NCBI GenBank assembly: GCA_022828425.1 | Contig: CP094685.1 | Span: 2,542,001 to 2,606,000 of the forward strand | Origin: Candidatus Thiothrix sulfatifontis | Lineage (GTDB): Bacteria > Pseudomonadota > Gammaproteobacteria > Thiotrichales > Thiotrichaceae | DNA length: 64,000 nucleotides | Reading direction: 5' to 3' | In this document: piece by piece, positions 45,469-56,984 of the stretch | Position numbering within the stretch: position 1 is the stretch's first letter | Layout of the letters: each line of letters opens with the position of its first letter | Translations under genes and position numbers: made by a program | Notes under the pieces: generated by a model | The model's input: only the letters and a program-made list of their open reading frames with translations | Databases searched by the model: none | What the model was told of the DNA's origin: nothing

Positions 45469-46764
45469 ATGACCCTCGCAACGAATCTGGATGAAGTGTA
45501 CCGCGCCTGCGACCCCGACAAGCCTCTCAGTGCGTTAGATGAGCGTTATGTAGACTTAGCTGAAGTACGTGGTACGAAAGTCATTGCTACCACCATCGCA
45601 CGACGCATCGAACGCTGCAATGATGGTCAGTTTTACCAACAATTGTTCACTGGGCATCGTGGTAGTGGCAAGTCCACTGAATTGTTGCGATTGAAAAAGG
45701 AATTGCAAAGCCGCAACTTCTTTGCCATTTACATTGATGTTGAGGAGCTACTTGACCTTGCCGACCTCGACTATTTGGATGTGTTATTAAGCATTGCCAA
45801 GCAAACAGAAGAAGAGTTACGTAAAAGTGACATCGCATTAAACGATGAATTATTGGAAAATCTCGGCAAATGGTTTGAAGAAAAAATCATCGAAAACGGT
45901 CAATCAAACGAACTGTCTGCTGGACTCAAAACACAGATAGAAGCTGAAGCAAAAATTCCATTTTTTGCCAAATTAATGGCAAGCCTTACCGCAGAAATTA
46001 AAACAGCCAGTAGTCGCCGTATTACCACACGCCAAAAGTTGGAACGTGAACAAGCTGTCTTTATTGAGCGTCTTAACTTTTTGTTGTTGGATGCCCGCTC
46101 TAAAGTACAAAAACGTGGGCATAAAGATATTGTCCTGATCGTTGATGGCTTGGAAAAAATACACTATCGCATTCTTGATGACAAGCAATCCAGCCATGCA
46201 CATTTATTCGTTGTTCATGCCGAACAATTGAAAGCACCACGTTGCCACATTGTTTACACCATGCCGATTTCCTTGGCTTTTAACGCTAATCTTGGCAATG
46301 ACTTTGATGATGTCCAATTATTGCCAATGGTCAAAATGAATGATCAAGGCATCGCCTGTTTAGGTGAAGTGGTAGCACGGCGCGTCGATGTTGCCGCCAC
46401 GTTTGAACAAACCAATGTCATTAATGAATTGGCGCAACTCAGTGGTGGCGTTATGCGTGATTTGATGCGTTTGATACGACTCTCAACGGATACCGACGAA
46501 GCCAAAATTGGTGCGTCTGAAATCGAGTATGCCAAGAAAGCCCTTATCCGTGAGTATGATCGCCTATTACGTGATGACGAATTTGAGAAACTGGCGTGGG
46601 TACGTGCCAATCGTCGCGTCACGGGTGATGAAAGCTATGCTCGCTTATTAAATCTACGACTGATTCTCGAATACCAAAATGGGGGACGTTGGGCCGATGT
46701 ACACCCGGCAGTGATGCAAATTCCGTGGGTAGAAAAACGGTTGCAAAATGAAACTAGCGAGTGA
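45469..46764 (+). CDS. AAA/STAND-like ATPase, first gene of an uncharacterised pair
   Basis: A 431-residue P-loop ATPase. Walker A is GHRGSGKST (62-70), Walker B IVLIVDGLEKI (about 211), followed by a sensor-like YTMPISLAF and a helical region with LAQLSGGVMRDLMRLIRL as in Orc/STAND-type ATPases, then a likely winged helix near the C-terminus. The start at 45469 follows AGGAAGAG; an earlier in-frame ATG has no such site. It overlaps the TPR gene by 17 bases, so they form a unit. No family with a known role was recognised; location in a restriction and toxin-antitoxin region suggests defence. Confidence 0.8.
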   Translation: MTLATNLDEVYRACDPDKPLSALDERYVDLAEVRGTKVIATTIARRIERCNDGQFYQQLFTGHRGSGKSTELLRLKKELQSRNFFAIYIDVEELLDLADLDYLDVLLSIAKQTEEELRKSDIALNDELLENLGKWFEEKIIENGQSNELSAGLKTQIEAEAKIPFFAKLMASLTAEIKTASSRRITTRQKLEREQAVFIERLNFLLLDARSKVQKRGHKDIVLIVDGLEKIHYRILDDKQSSHAHLFVVHAEQLKAPRCHIVYTMPISLAFNANLGNDFDDVQLLPMVKMNDQGIACLGEVVARRVDVAATFEQTNVINELAQLSGGVMRDLMRLIRLSTDTDEAKIGASEIEYAKKALIREYDRLLRDDEFEKLAWVRANRRVTGDESYARLLNLRLILEYQNGGRWADVHPAVMQIPWVEKRLQNETSE

Positions 46765-48319
46765 AACCGACCTGTACGAACGCTACCCCGACTTGTCACG
46801 TTTGGCAAAAGCGTTACAACGGGCAAAGGGTGATTTTGCGTTGTTTTTTGTGGAATGCAATGTCACTACATTACGTCGTGAACTCTCTCATTCACTGGCT
46901 ACCCGCTTACAGCCTTTGCCGATTGAAGTTGATTTAAATACCTTTGGGGGTGATCTCCAGCACATTCCGTTAGATGAGTTACTGGTTGCCCGTGTTCAAG
47001 ATACTCCCAATGATGCGGTTATTTTCCTGTTCGGATTAGAGCAATTGCTACCAACACAATCTGCTGAGCGCTTACGTGCCACGGTACAACAACTGAATTG
47101 GCGCAGAAGTTTTTTCTCCCAGTTAAAACGCCCATTAGTTATCTGGCTTCCCCAATATGCGTTGAATTTACTATCAGAGAAGACACCTGATTTCTATGAT
47201 TGGTACAGTGGCGTATTTGTTTTTCCTGCTGATAAAAATACATTACAACAAGCAGAACAAAATACTTTCCAACAAATATCAGAGCAAGGGATTCATTCTG
47301 GCAATCGTTCAAGTATTACCGAAAAGAAACAATGGCTACATACTCTCAGAAGTTTATTGGAAGAACACACCACCCCTGATTCAATTCGTAGCAATTTATT
47401 AGTAAATATTGCGTACTTACATAATTCACTAGGTAACTACGGACAGGCGTTAAACTATTACCAAGAAGCCCTCGCCATTCAACAGGAAATCAGTGACAAA
47501 TCCGCCGAAGGCACTAATCTCAACAATATCTCTCAAATCTATCAAGTACGCGGCGACTATGACACTGCTCTCGACTTGTTGAATAAATCACTCGCCATTC
47601 AACAGAATATCGGCGACAAATTCGGCGAAGGCAATACTCTCAACAATATTTCTCAAATCTATCAAATACGCGGCGACTACAACACCGCTCTTGACTTCTT
47701 GAATAAATCATTCACTATAAGACAGGAAATCGGTGACAAATCCGGCGAAAGTAATACCCTCAACAATATGGCAACAAATGCCTACGCACGCGGCGACTAC
47801 GACACCGCTCTTGACTTCTTGAATAAGTCACACGTCATTCAACAGGAAATCGGTGACAAATCCGCCGAAGGCACTATCCTCAACAATATTTCTCAAATTT
47901 TCAACACACGTGGCGACTACGACACCGCTTTAGACTTATTGAATAAGTCGCTCGCCATTCAACAGGAAATCGGTGACAAATCCGGTGAAAGTACTACCTT
48001 TAACAATATCGCGCAAATACTCAAGGCACGTGGTGACTATGATACCGCTCTCGACTTCCTCAATAAGTCACTCGCCATTCAACAGGAAACTGGCAACGTC
48101 ACAGGATTATGTACCACCTTATTTAATATAGGGCATATTCACCTTCAAAATGGAAAAGCAGCAGAAGCCGTACAAGCATGGGTAGCGGCTTATGGGCTTG
48201 CCAAAAAAATGAATCTCGCCCAAGAACTGGAAGCGTTGGAAAACTTAGCAGGGAATCTCGGTTTAAAAGGCGGGTTGCAAGGCTGGGAAATGCTGGCGCA
48301 GCAGATAAACAAAGCATAA
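46748..48319 (+). CDS. TPR (kinesin-light-chain-like) protein, partner of the ATPase
   Basis: A 523-residue protein in two parts. Residues 1-175 form an alpha/beta domain (FALFFVECN, NDAVIFLFGLEQLL, RPLVIWLPQYALNLL) resembling a P-loop-like or effector-associated domain without a Walker A. A linker follows, then seven TPR units of 40 residues, six nearly identical (GDYDTALDLLNKSLAIQQEI, GDKSGE...LNNISQI). The repeats are mirrored in the DNA as 120-bp units. Such fresh tandem repeats can change in number by recombination. Inferred role: ligand or protein sensing for the ATPase. Confidence 0.8.
   Translation: MKLASETDLYERYPDLSRLAKALQRAKGDFALFFVECNVTTLRRELSHSLATRLQPLPIEVDLNTFGGDLQHIPLDELLVARVQDTPNDAVIFLFGLEQLLPTQSAERLRATVQQLNWRRSFFSQLKRPLVIWLPQYALNLLSEKTPDFYDWYSGVFVFPADKNTLQQAEQNTFQQISEQGIHSGNRSSITEKKQWLHTLRSLLEEHTTPDSIRSNLLVNIAYLHNSLGNYGQALNYYQEALAIQQEISDKSAEGTNLNNISQIYQVRGDYDTALDLLNKSLAIQQNIGDKFGEGNTLNNISQIYQIRGDYNTALDFLNKSFTIRQEIGDKSGESNTLNNMATNAYARGDYDTALDFLNKSHVIQQEIGDKSAEGTILNNISQIFNTRGDYDTALDLLNKSLAIQQEIGDKSGESTTFNNIAQILKARGDYDTALDFLNKSLAIQQETGNVTGLCTTLFNIGHIHLQNGKAAEAVQAWVAAYGLAKKMNLAQELEALENLAGNLGLKGGLQGWEMLAQQINKA
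47432..48151 (+). repeat. Six 120-bp tandem repeats coding for TPR units
   Basis: Units begin at 47432, 47552, 47672, 47792, 47912 and 48032, each starting near GGCGACTAYGACACYGCTCT. The first and last units are more diverged than the middle ones. All keep frame. Confidence 0.9.
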
Positions 48320-48378
48320 ATCCCCTCTTGTCCCTCCTCTACCGCTTGGCGGGAGAGGGGGCTAGGGGGTGAGGGTCT
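48320..48378. repeat. Partial CCCTC/GAGGG repeat
   Basis: TCCCCTCTTGTCCCTCCTC and GGGAGAGGGGGCTAGGGGG followed by TGAGGG form an imperfect hairpin between two converging genes. It resembles half of the 30149-30249 element and may also end transcription. Confidence 0.6.
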
Positions 48379-51243
<2,865 letters not shown>

Positions 51244-51258
51244 GGTATCTGCCTTTAA

Positions 51259-51645
51259 TTACTCGTCACATTCCGCTTTGTATGCTTCCGCATCCATCAA
51301 TTCGCCCAGCGCATCTTCGTCATCCACACGCATGGTGAATAACCAACCGTCACCGTAAGGGTCGGAATTGATCAACTCAGGCGAATCTTGCACCGCTTCA
51401 TTGCTTTCAAGGATGACACCGGGGACAGGCGCGTAAATATCAGAAGCCGCTTTCACCGATTCCGCGACCGCGCAACCGTCTTCTGCACCGAATTCAGTGC
51501 CAACTTCAGGCAAATCAACGTGTACCAAGTCACCCAGCAACTCTTGCGCGTGATCAGTAATCCCAACAGTCACCGTGCCGTCGCCGTTGTCGCGTACCCA
51601 CTCGTGGGATTTGGTGTATTTCAAATCGGATGGAACATTGCTCAT
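51259..51645 (-). CDS. gcvH: Glycine cleavage system H protein
   Basis: Lipoyl carrier of the glycine cleavage system. The 128-residue product has the lipoylated Lys in [16 protein letters not shown], together with [12 protein letters not shown] and [18 protein letters not shown] precedes the ATG. It lies between gcvT and gcvP with short gaps (17 and 15 bases), so it shares the riboswitch-controlled message. Confidence 0.97.
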   Translation of the reverse strand: MSNVPSDLKYTKSHEWVRDNGDGTVTVGITDHAQELLGDLVHVDLPEVGTEFGAEDGCAVAESVKAASDIYAPVPGVILESNEAVQDSPELINSDPYGDGWLFTMRVDDEDALGELMDAEAYKAECDE

Positions 51646-51662
51646 AAATAACTCCTAAAAAC

Positions 51663-52745
51663 TTAATTTAAAACAGATTTGCCATTGCGGGCGAACACGG
51701 GTTTCACCACTTTAGCAGGGTGCAATTTGCCGCGAATATCGACCTCGCAAGTCTCGCCGCAGCTTGCTGGCACACGCGCCAGCGCAATCGCTACGCCGAG
51801 TGTAGGCGAAAATGTGCCGCTGGTGGTTTCGCCGTCACCACCATTGCATACCACTTTCATGTGACTGCGCAATACGCCCTTACCTTCCAGCACCAGCCCG
51901 ACGAACTTTTGCGGAATACCGGCGGCTTTTTGTGCTTCCAACGCGCTGCGCCCGATAAAGTCGCGGTCTTCCGGCTGCCAACCGATTGTCCAGCCCAAAC
52001 CCGACACTAAGGGTGAAGTGGTTTCGTCCATGTCCGTGCCATACAGGTTCATGCCTGCTTCTAGGCGCAAGGTATCGCGTGCGCCCAAACCAATTGGCTT
52101 GATGCCAGCAGCCAACAATGCATCCCAGACTTTGTGCGCTTGTTCGTTGGGGAACATCATTTCAAAGCCGTCTTCACCCGTGTAACCCGTGCGGGCAATG
52201 AACCAGTCGTTGACGAATGCACCGTAGAAGGTTTTCAGCGGCTCAACGATAGCCACTTCATCCGCTGGCATAATGCCCAGCACTTTGGCGCGTGCATTCG
52301 GGCCTTGTGCCGCGATCATGGAAAGGTCGTCACGTTCGGTCAGGGTAGCGTCGAAAGCGGCAATTTGTTTTTGCATCCACGCAATGTCTTTATCGCGTGT
52401 ACCAGCGTTGACGACGATGCGCCATTGGGTTTCGGTGATGAAATACACGATCAAATCATCAATCACCGTGCCTTCAGGGGTCAACATGCAGCTATACAGT
52501 GCCTTACCGGAATCTTTCAGCTTATCAACGTTATTGGCGAGCAGGTAGTGCAAAAAGGCTTTGGATTGCGCCCCCACGAGGTCGAGGATGACCATGTGCG
52601 ATACGTCAAACATGCCCGCATCATTGCGGACTTGGTGGTGTTCTTGCAGTTGTGAGCCGTAGTGAATGGGCATTTCCCAGCCCGCGAAATCGACCATTTT
52701 CGCACCGGATTCAAGGTGCTTGGCGTAAAGTGCAGTACGTTGCAT
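51663..52745 (-). CDS. gcvT: Glycine cleavage system T protein (aminomethyltransferase)
   Basis: Moves the methylene group from aminomethyl-GcvH to tetrahydrofolate and releases ammonia. The 360-residue product starts [27 protein letters not shown] and has MFDVSHM, the [11 protein letters not shown] folate-site region and [14 protein letters not shown]. It is the first gene of the operon and begins 27 bases after the riboswitch terminator. Confidence 0.97.
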   Translation of the reverse strand: MQRTALYAKHLESGAKMVDFAGWEMPIHYGSQLQEHHQVRNDAGMFDVSHMVILDLVGAQSKAFLHYLLANNVDKLKDSGKALYSCMLTPEGTVIDDLIVYFITETQWRIVVNAGTRDKDIAWMQKQIAAFDATLTERDDLSMIAAQGPNARAKVLGIMPADEVAIVEPLKTFYGAFVNDWFIARTGYTGEDGFEMMFPNEQAHKVWDALLAAGIKPIGLGARDTLRLEAGMNLYGTDMDETTSPLVSGLGWTIGWQPEDRDFIGRSALEAQKAAGIPQKFVGLVLEGKGVLRSHMKVVCNGGDGETTSGTFSPTLGVAIALARVPASCGETCEVDIRGKLHPAKVVKPVFARNGKSVLN

Positions 52746-52771
52746 TAGGATTCTTCCAGTTTAACAGGCAC

Positions 52772-52807
52772 AAAAAAAGGGCGGCAGACCGCGTGAGTCT
52801 GCCGCCC
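52772..52807 (-). terminator. Riboswitch expression-platform terminator
   Basis: On the minus strand GGGCGGCAGAC and GTCTGCCGCCC form an 11-bp GC-rich stem with a 7-base loop, followed by TTTTTTT. It directly follows aptamer 2 and precedes gcvT, so glycine binding probably decides whether transcription continues. Confidence 0.92.
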
Positions 52808-53010
52808 CTCTGTCCGTTTACCTGAGAGATTCCCACTGTGCCTTCGACTACGCTCAGGCAACGTGGTTACTACCCTTCGGTGAGTGCGTCCGCACTGCTC
52901 TCCAGAGTCAGATCTAGTACTGCCAGTCCTTTTGCCTGAGCGTTTCCGGGCGGAATTGCGCCTTCGGCGGTTGCGGCAACCTTGCGGTGTGCAACGCTCT
53001 CCTGCCAGTG
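52807..53010 (-). ncRNA. Tandem glycine riboswitch
   Basis: On the minus strand two glycine aptamers follow one another. Aptamer 1 (about 53009-52920) runs from GGCAGGAGAGCG to GCTCAGGCAAAAGGACTGGCAG. Aptamer 2 (about 52908-52807) runs from CTCTGGAGAGCAG through CACCGAAGGG to TCTCTCAGGTAAACGGACAGAG. The two GGAGAG and CTCAGG/AAAGGAC elements are the conserved binding-core parts. It lies ahead of gcvTHP, the classic target. In such leaders glycine normally turns the operon on. A palindromic repeat has replaced the variable stem of aptamer 2. Confidence 0.93.
52839..52860. repeat. Palindromic repeat within riboswitch aptamer 2
   Basis: Core CTTCGACTACGCTCAG with TGC/GCA arms occupies the variable helix between the CACCGAAGGG core and TCTCTCAGG. 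The hairpin it forms may serve as the normal peripheral stem. Confidence 0.8.
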
Positions 53011-53100
53011 TTTACTGAATACGAATGATTGTAGCGGATGCAGTGCAGCAACTAAAGCACCATTTACGCTTGACTATCAAAATGCGCCTACTTTAGCAGC

Positions 53101-53316
53101 TCAATGTTCTGCCATTGACGTAATGCCAGTTTGCCGCCCCTGCTTATCATAGTTGTACAATAACAAGCCTTTCTGCACGCTAATGCTCTGAGCGTCATAC
53201 GCCTTCAAACCATCAGTAGGCAAGCGACTGGGCGCTGAAATGGAGGTCACTGCTTCGCCGTTTTGGTCGTAAATGTAGATTAATGTGCCACGCTGAACAG
53301 CTTTGCTAATAGCCAT
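53101..53316 (-). CDS. Small repeat protein, unknown
   Basis: A 71-residue protein with two related beta-hairpin-like motifs: RGTLIYIYDQNGEAVTSI in the first half and KGLLLYNYDKQGRQTGIT in the second. No family was recognised; there is no signal peptide or membrane segment. GGGAGA lies six bases before the ATG. It stands alone between the riboswitch and the YceI gene. Confidence 0.65.
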   Translation of the reverse strand: MAISKAVQRGTLIYIYDQNGEAVTSISAPSRLPTDGLKAYDAQSISVQKGLLLYNYDKQGRQTGITSMAEH

Positions 53317-53407
53317 ACGGTATCTCCCTATGTGGTATCGTTATTTCGTTAAAATTTTAAGTCATTCTATCTCTTGCGATAGGGTAACATATAACCCTTC
53401 TTGATAA

Positions 53408-53421
53408 TTGACTTAAATCAA
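53408..53421. promoter_or_regulatory. FNR/Anr-like box
   Basis: TTGAC-TTAA-ATCAA differs from the FNR consensus TTGAT-N4-ATCAA at one base. It lies in the 221-base gap between the small repeat gene and the YceI gene; which of them it would control is not clear, because no convincing -10 fits at the expected distance. Confidence 0.4.
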
Positions 53422-53537
53422 GTAAGGTTCTCTGGAGGGTAAAAACCCATGCAGTTACCGCAGTATATCCGACCAACGGCGCTATTCAGTTAAGCTGCAA
53501 GCAAGTCGATTTTAACCATTCACAGGAAAAACCAGTT

Positions 53538-54116
53538 ATGCAAGGTCTGCTACCTTTTATCTGCAAAACTACGCTCAGTTTCGCGCTACTTTCTGGCACT
53601 GCTTTAGCGGATTGGGTGCTCGACAATCAGCAATCGGCACTGCATTTCGTTTCCATTAAAAAAGATCACATTGCCGAAACCCACACGTTCAAAACCCTCT
53701 CTGGTACGATTACCAAGGCGGGACAAGGTTCGTTAAGCGTTGATTTAGCTAGTGTCAGCACCAATATCGACATTCGCGATCAACGGATGCGCGAACAATT
53801 GTTTGACACCAAAAAATTTACCCACGCGAATATCCGCGTCGATTTGAGCAAAACCGGCGTAAAACCCGGCATCCAAACCCTCAATGTCACCTTGGACTTG
53901 CATGGTGTGAAAAAGGAAATCCCCGCTACCGTGGCGATCACCGAAGTCGGTGACACCGTTCAAATCACCACAGTTGCCCCGATTGTATTGAATGCGGCTG
54001 ATTTTGATTTGGCGGCTGGCGTAACCGCTTTGCGCGAAATAGCGGCTCTTCCCAGCATCAGCAATGCCGTACCCGTTACCTTTTTCTTAAGCTTTGTGAA
54101 ACAAGCAGCGGGCTAA
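53538..54116 (+). CDS. YceI family periplasmic protein
   Basis: A 192-residue YceI-like lipocalin-fold protein with a signal peptide ending GTALA. Family features include SALHFVSIKKDHIAETHTFKTLSGTI, IDIRDQRMREQLFDTKKFTHANI and DLHGVKKEIPA. Members bind isoprenoid-like lipids; the ligand here is unknown. AGGA precedes the ATG. It converges on pqiC with a four-base overlap of the ends. Confidence 0.92.
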   Translation: MQGLLPFICKTTLSFALLSGTALADWVLDNQQSALHFVSIKKDHIAETHTFKTLSGTITKAGQGSLSVDLASVSTNIDIRDQRMREQLFDTKKFTHANIRVDLSKTGVKPGIQTLNVTLDLHGVKKEIPATVAITEVGDTVQITTVAPIVLNAADFDLAAGVTALREIAALPSISNAVPVTFFLSFVKQAAG

Positions 54117-54691
54117 TACGCGGCTAAGCGCTGCACGATCTGCTTGGCTAAATCCGCCAACAACCCGCTTTGCGCTTTCACCAGCCCCGTCACCCCCGCT
54201 TCTAGGGTCTGACGGGTCAACAGTATCGGCTCAGTTGTGAGAATCTTGCCATCACTGCCTGCCTGAAGTTGCCACACACCACGCAGCCACGCGCTGCCGC
54301 TGGGTGTGCCGTCGAACTGATCGAGCTTAACCACCACCTGGTACTGCGGCGTCTGACTGAGTTCCCACGGCACGCTTTGCACGCGTGTACTGGGCAAACG
54401 GCTTTGCAACTGTTGGGTCAACGTGCGCAGGAATTCATCTTCCAATTGCCCGCCCCACAAGTGCGTATCGGATACTTCCAGCGTCGTTGCATCTTTGCGG
54501 ATGACCATGCCCTCACGATCCAGCAATGTCGGCAACGTAATCGGGCCAACTCCCACGCTATTGATTGCTGAAGTCACCACTGGCAGCGCTGCACTGCCCG
54601 TATCCATTGACAGCGTGTGATATTGCGTAGGCGTGTTCGCACAAGCGCTTAATGCCACCATTATTAAGCCACCTAACCATCGTCTCATCAT
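54113..54691 (-). CDS. pqiC: PqiC-like outer-membrane lipoprotein
   Basis: A 192-residue lipoprotein (lipobox LSAC, mature Cys near residue 17) of the PqiC/YmbA (DUF330) family. It contains VGVGPITLPTLLDREGMVIR and LWGGQLEDEFLRTLTQQLQSRLP. PqiC anchors the PqiB needle to the outer membrane in the PqiABC lipid-transport system. Its start shares a base with the pqiB stop (TAATG), so the operon is tightly coupled. Confidence 0.93.
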   Translation of the reverse strand: MMRRWLGGLIMVALSACANTPTQYHTLSMDTGSAALPVVTSAINSVGVGPITLPTLLDREGMVIRKDATTLEVSDTHLWGGQLEDEFLRTLTQQLQSRLPSTRVQSVPWELSQTPQYQVVVKLDQFDGTPSGSAWLRGVWQLQAGSDGKILTTEPILLTRQTLEAGVTGLVKAQSGLLADLAKQIVQRLAAY

Positions 54692-56355
54692 TATTCTCCT
54701 TGTTTACCGCGTAGCAATGAACTGGGTTGGCGTTGCAATGTTTCAGTCAAACTGCGCAAAGCACGCGAAGCAGCGGTCACTTCTTCCAACATTTCTTGCA
54801 ATTGCTGTTGCGTTGGGGAGTTTTGCGCAGTCAAACGGTCAATCTGCACCATTGAGCCTTGAATTCTCTGCATGGTATTACTCAAATCCTGACTGATTTT
54901 ATTGACATCATTGGTGACACTGGGCAGGGTATTTTTATCTACCGTATTAAGCATTTCTTTAGCGGCCTTCACCGCTTGTTCTGCTTCTAATAATACTTTA
55001 TTGAGGCTGTCTACGGTTTTATCCAATTTACCGCTACTCACCAGTTTATTAATGCCATCCAAGGTTTCATCAAGGCTTATCATAATTTCGGTGGCTAAGA
55101 AAGGCAGTTCTTCAAACGCTGTGCCAATGGTTGGGAATTCACTGTAAAATTGTGTGGCTTTAATGGCGGCAGCGGGCGGATTTGTTTCCATGCTCAGTGT
55201 AATCACTTTCTGCCCCGTTAAAAAACTCACGGTATCCAATTTAGCGCGCATTCCTTTTTCCACCAATTGACGCATAGCAGCCTCACCTGTTTCTTTAGTA
55301 AGAGACTCATCAAAATATTGCGGTTGAATCGATACCAATACCGGAACGCGTACCGCCAATGAATCGGTATCCATATTCACGTCAATCTTTTCGACCTGCC
55401 CAATCGGAATACCTTGAAACTCTACCGCCGAACCCACGCGCATACCGCGCACCGAACCATCAAAATACATAACGTAATACAATCTGGTGGCGTACTGCTT
55501 TTTCCGCGAATCCGCATAATTGCGATACAACACAAAAGTATCACCTTGTTTACTCACGTCTCCACCGGCAATCCCGGTCGGCGTTTCAAATGCAATTCCC
55601 CCGATTAACACAGAAATCAGCGATTCCATCCGAAACTCTGCCCCGGTCGAATTCATATTAAGTTCAACCCCACTGGCATTCCAAAAACGCGTGTTTTCAT
55701 GCACGTATTGAAAATAAGGCGCCCGTACAAACACCTCCAATTGCACGCGGTCTTGATTATTCAATAATTCGTAATCAATCACTTCACCAACTTGCAACTG
55801 TTTATAAAATACGGGCGCTCCCACATCCATTGAACCCAAAGAATCCGAGATTAAGAAAAAACGCTTACCGTCTTCTGCCGGTGCAATCACCGGCGGGCGT
55901 TCCGCGCCTTTATAAAAACTCTGGTCGTCGTTATCAGTTCCCGGATCCATGCCAATGTAAGAACCGGAAAACAAGGTACTCAAACCCGACACCCCGGAAC
56001 GGTTTACACGCGGGCGAACCACCCAAAAACTCGCATCACTGCCCAAATGTCGCCCAATTTCCTTATTCAATTCAATCATGGCTTCGATGTATTTCAGTTC
56101 ATTGTCCAATTTGAGTTTTTTGACTTTGCCAACGGTGACAGCGCGATAACGCACTTCGGTTTTACCCGGCTCAATGCCTTCTGCGCTAGAAAATTGCACG
56201 GTGACAGTCGGCCCACGCTCATACCAGGCTTGAAACAATAACCAAAAACCGATCAATAAGGCCGCCAACGGAATTAACCACACTGGCGAAGGCCAGCGCT
56301 GCTCGCGCAATTCCACATCCGGCAACGTATTATCCAGCCCATTGTTGTCATTCAT
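54691..56355 (-). CDS. pqiB: PqiB, MCE-domain lipid-transport tunnel
   Basis: A 554-residue membrane-anchored protein with one N-terminal helix (WPSPVWLIPLAALLIGFWLLF) and three MCE domains, each opening with a motif like VTVQFSSAEGIEPGKTEVRYRAVTVG. The C-terminal part is a long coiled coil. In E. coli PqiB hexamers stack into a tube across the periplasm. The start overlaps the upstream pqiA stop (ATGA). Confidence 0.95.
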   Translation of the reverse strand: MNDNNGLDNTLPDVELREQRWPSPVWLIPLAALLIGFWLLFQAWYERGPTVTVQFSSAEGIEPGKTEVRYRAVTVGKVKKLKLDNELKYIEAMIELNKEIGRHLGSDASFWVVRPRVNRSGVSGLSTLFSGSYIGMDPGTDNDDQSFYKGAERPPVIAPAEDGKRFFLISDSLGSMDVGAPVFYKQLQVGEVIDYELLNNQDRVQLEVFVRAPYFQYVHENTRFWNASGVELNMNSTGAEFRMESLISVLIGGIAFETPTGIAGGDVSKQGDTFVLYRNYADSRKKQYATRLYYVMYFDGSVRGMRVGSAVEFQGIPIGQVEKIDVNMDTDSLAVRVPVLVSIQPQYFDESLTKETGEAAMRQLVEKGMRAKLDTVSFLTGQKVITLSMETNPPAAAIKATQFYSEFPTIGTAFEELPFLATEIMISLDETLDGINKLVSSGKLDKTVDSLNKVLLEAEQAVKAAKEMLNTVDKNTLPSVTNDVNKISQDLSNTMQRIQGSMVQIDRLTAQNSPTQQQLQEMLEEVTAASRALRSLTETLQRQPSSLLRGKQGE

Positions 56356-56984
56356 TGTTGCCGTTCCCCTTGCCGAACAATATCCCAGATCAAGTGCTCA
56401 TCCAAAGTACGCGCCGCCAGCATGGTCAATACCACCACGGCTGCAAACGACAAACTGCCCAAGTTTGCATCAACCCGCGCCAGATTCCCGAATTGTACCA
56501 ACCCGGTTAAAATCGCAATCACGAACACATCCACCATTGACCAACGCCCCACGTATTCCGTGATCCGATACAAGCGCATTCGGTCGTGTTGCCGCCAGTG
56601 TGAACGCCGCTGAATACTGATCAACAAAAAACTCAACGTAAACAGTTTCAATAAGGGCACCACAATACTCGCCACAAAAACAATCAATGCCAACGGCCAT
56701 TGCCCGGCTTCCAACAAATGGTACACGCCGGTAATAATCGTATCCGGTTGCCCTGCCCCCAACATATACACACTCATGATCGGCAACAAGTTGGCTGGAA
56801 TATACAGAATAGCCGCTGCAATCAGCAATGCCCAAGTGACTTCGACACTGTTGGAATGCTGCGGAAATGCCATTCGCGCCCCACAACGCGGGCAATGCAT
56901 CACATCAAAACGTTTTAATTGCTTAGGCGCATGGCTCAAGCCACTGCACACACGGCATTGCAGCAAAACCCCATTCTCAACCAT
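56352..56984 (-). CDS. pqiA: PqiA-type membrane protein, second half
   Basis: A 210-residue protein with a zinc ribbon (CRVC near residue 10, CPRC near 34) and four transmembrane helices. It corresponds to one half of E. coli PqiA, which is a single protein of about 417 residues with two such halves. Characteristic segments are LLPIMSVYMLG and the VGRWSMVDVFVIAILTGLVQFG helix. It overlaps the first-half gene by eight bases. Confidence 0.92.
   Translation of the reverse strand: MVENGVLLQCRVCSGLSHAPKQLKRFDVMHCPRCGARMAFPQHSNSVEVTWALLIAAAILYIPANLLPIMSVYMLGAGQPDTIITGVYHLLEAGQWPLALIVFVASIVVPLLKLFTLSFLLISIQRRSHWRQHDRMRLYRITEYVGRWSMVDVFVIAILTGLVQFGNLARVDANLGSLSFAAVVVLTMLAARTLDEHLIWDIVRQGERQQ

Noticed and set aside
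47432-48151. Regular repeats suggesting a CRISPR array
   Set aside because: Period is 120 bp with no unique spacers and every unit is coding in one frame for TPR motifs.
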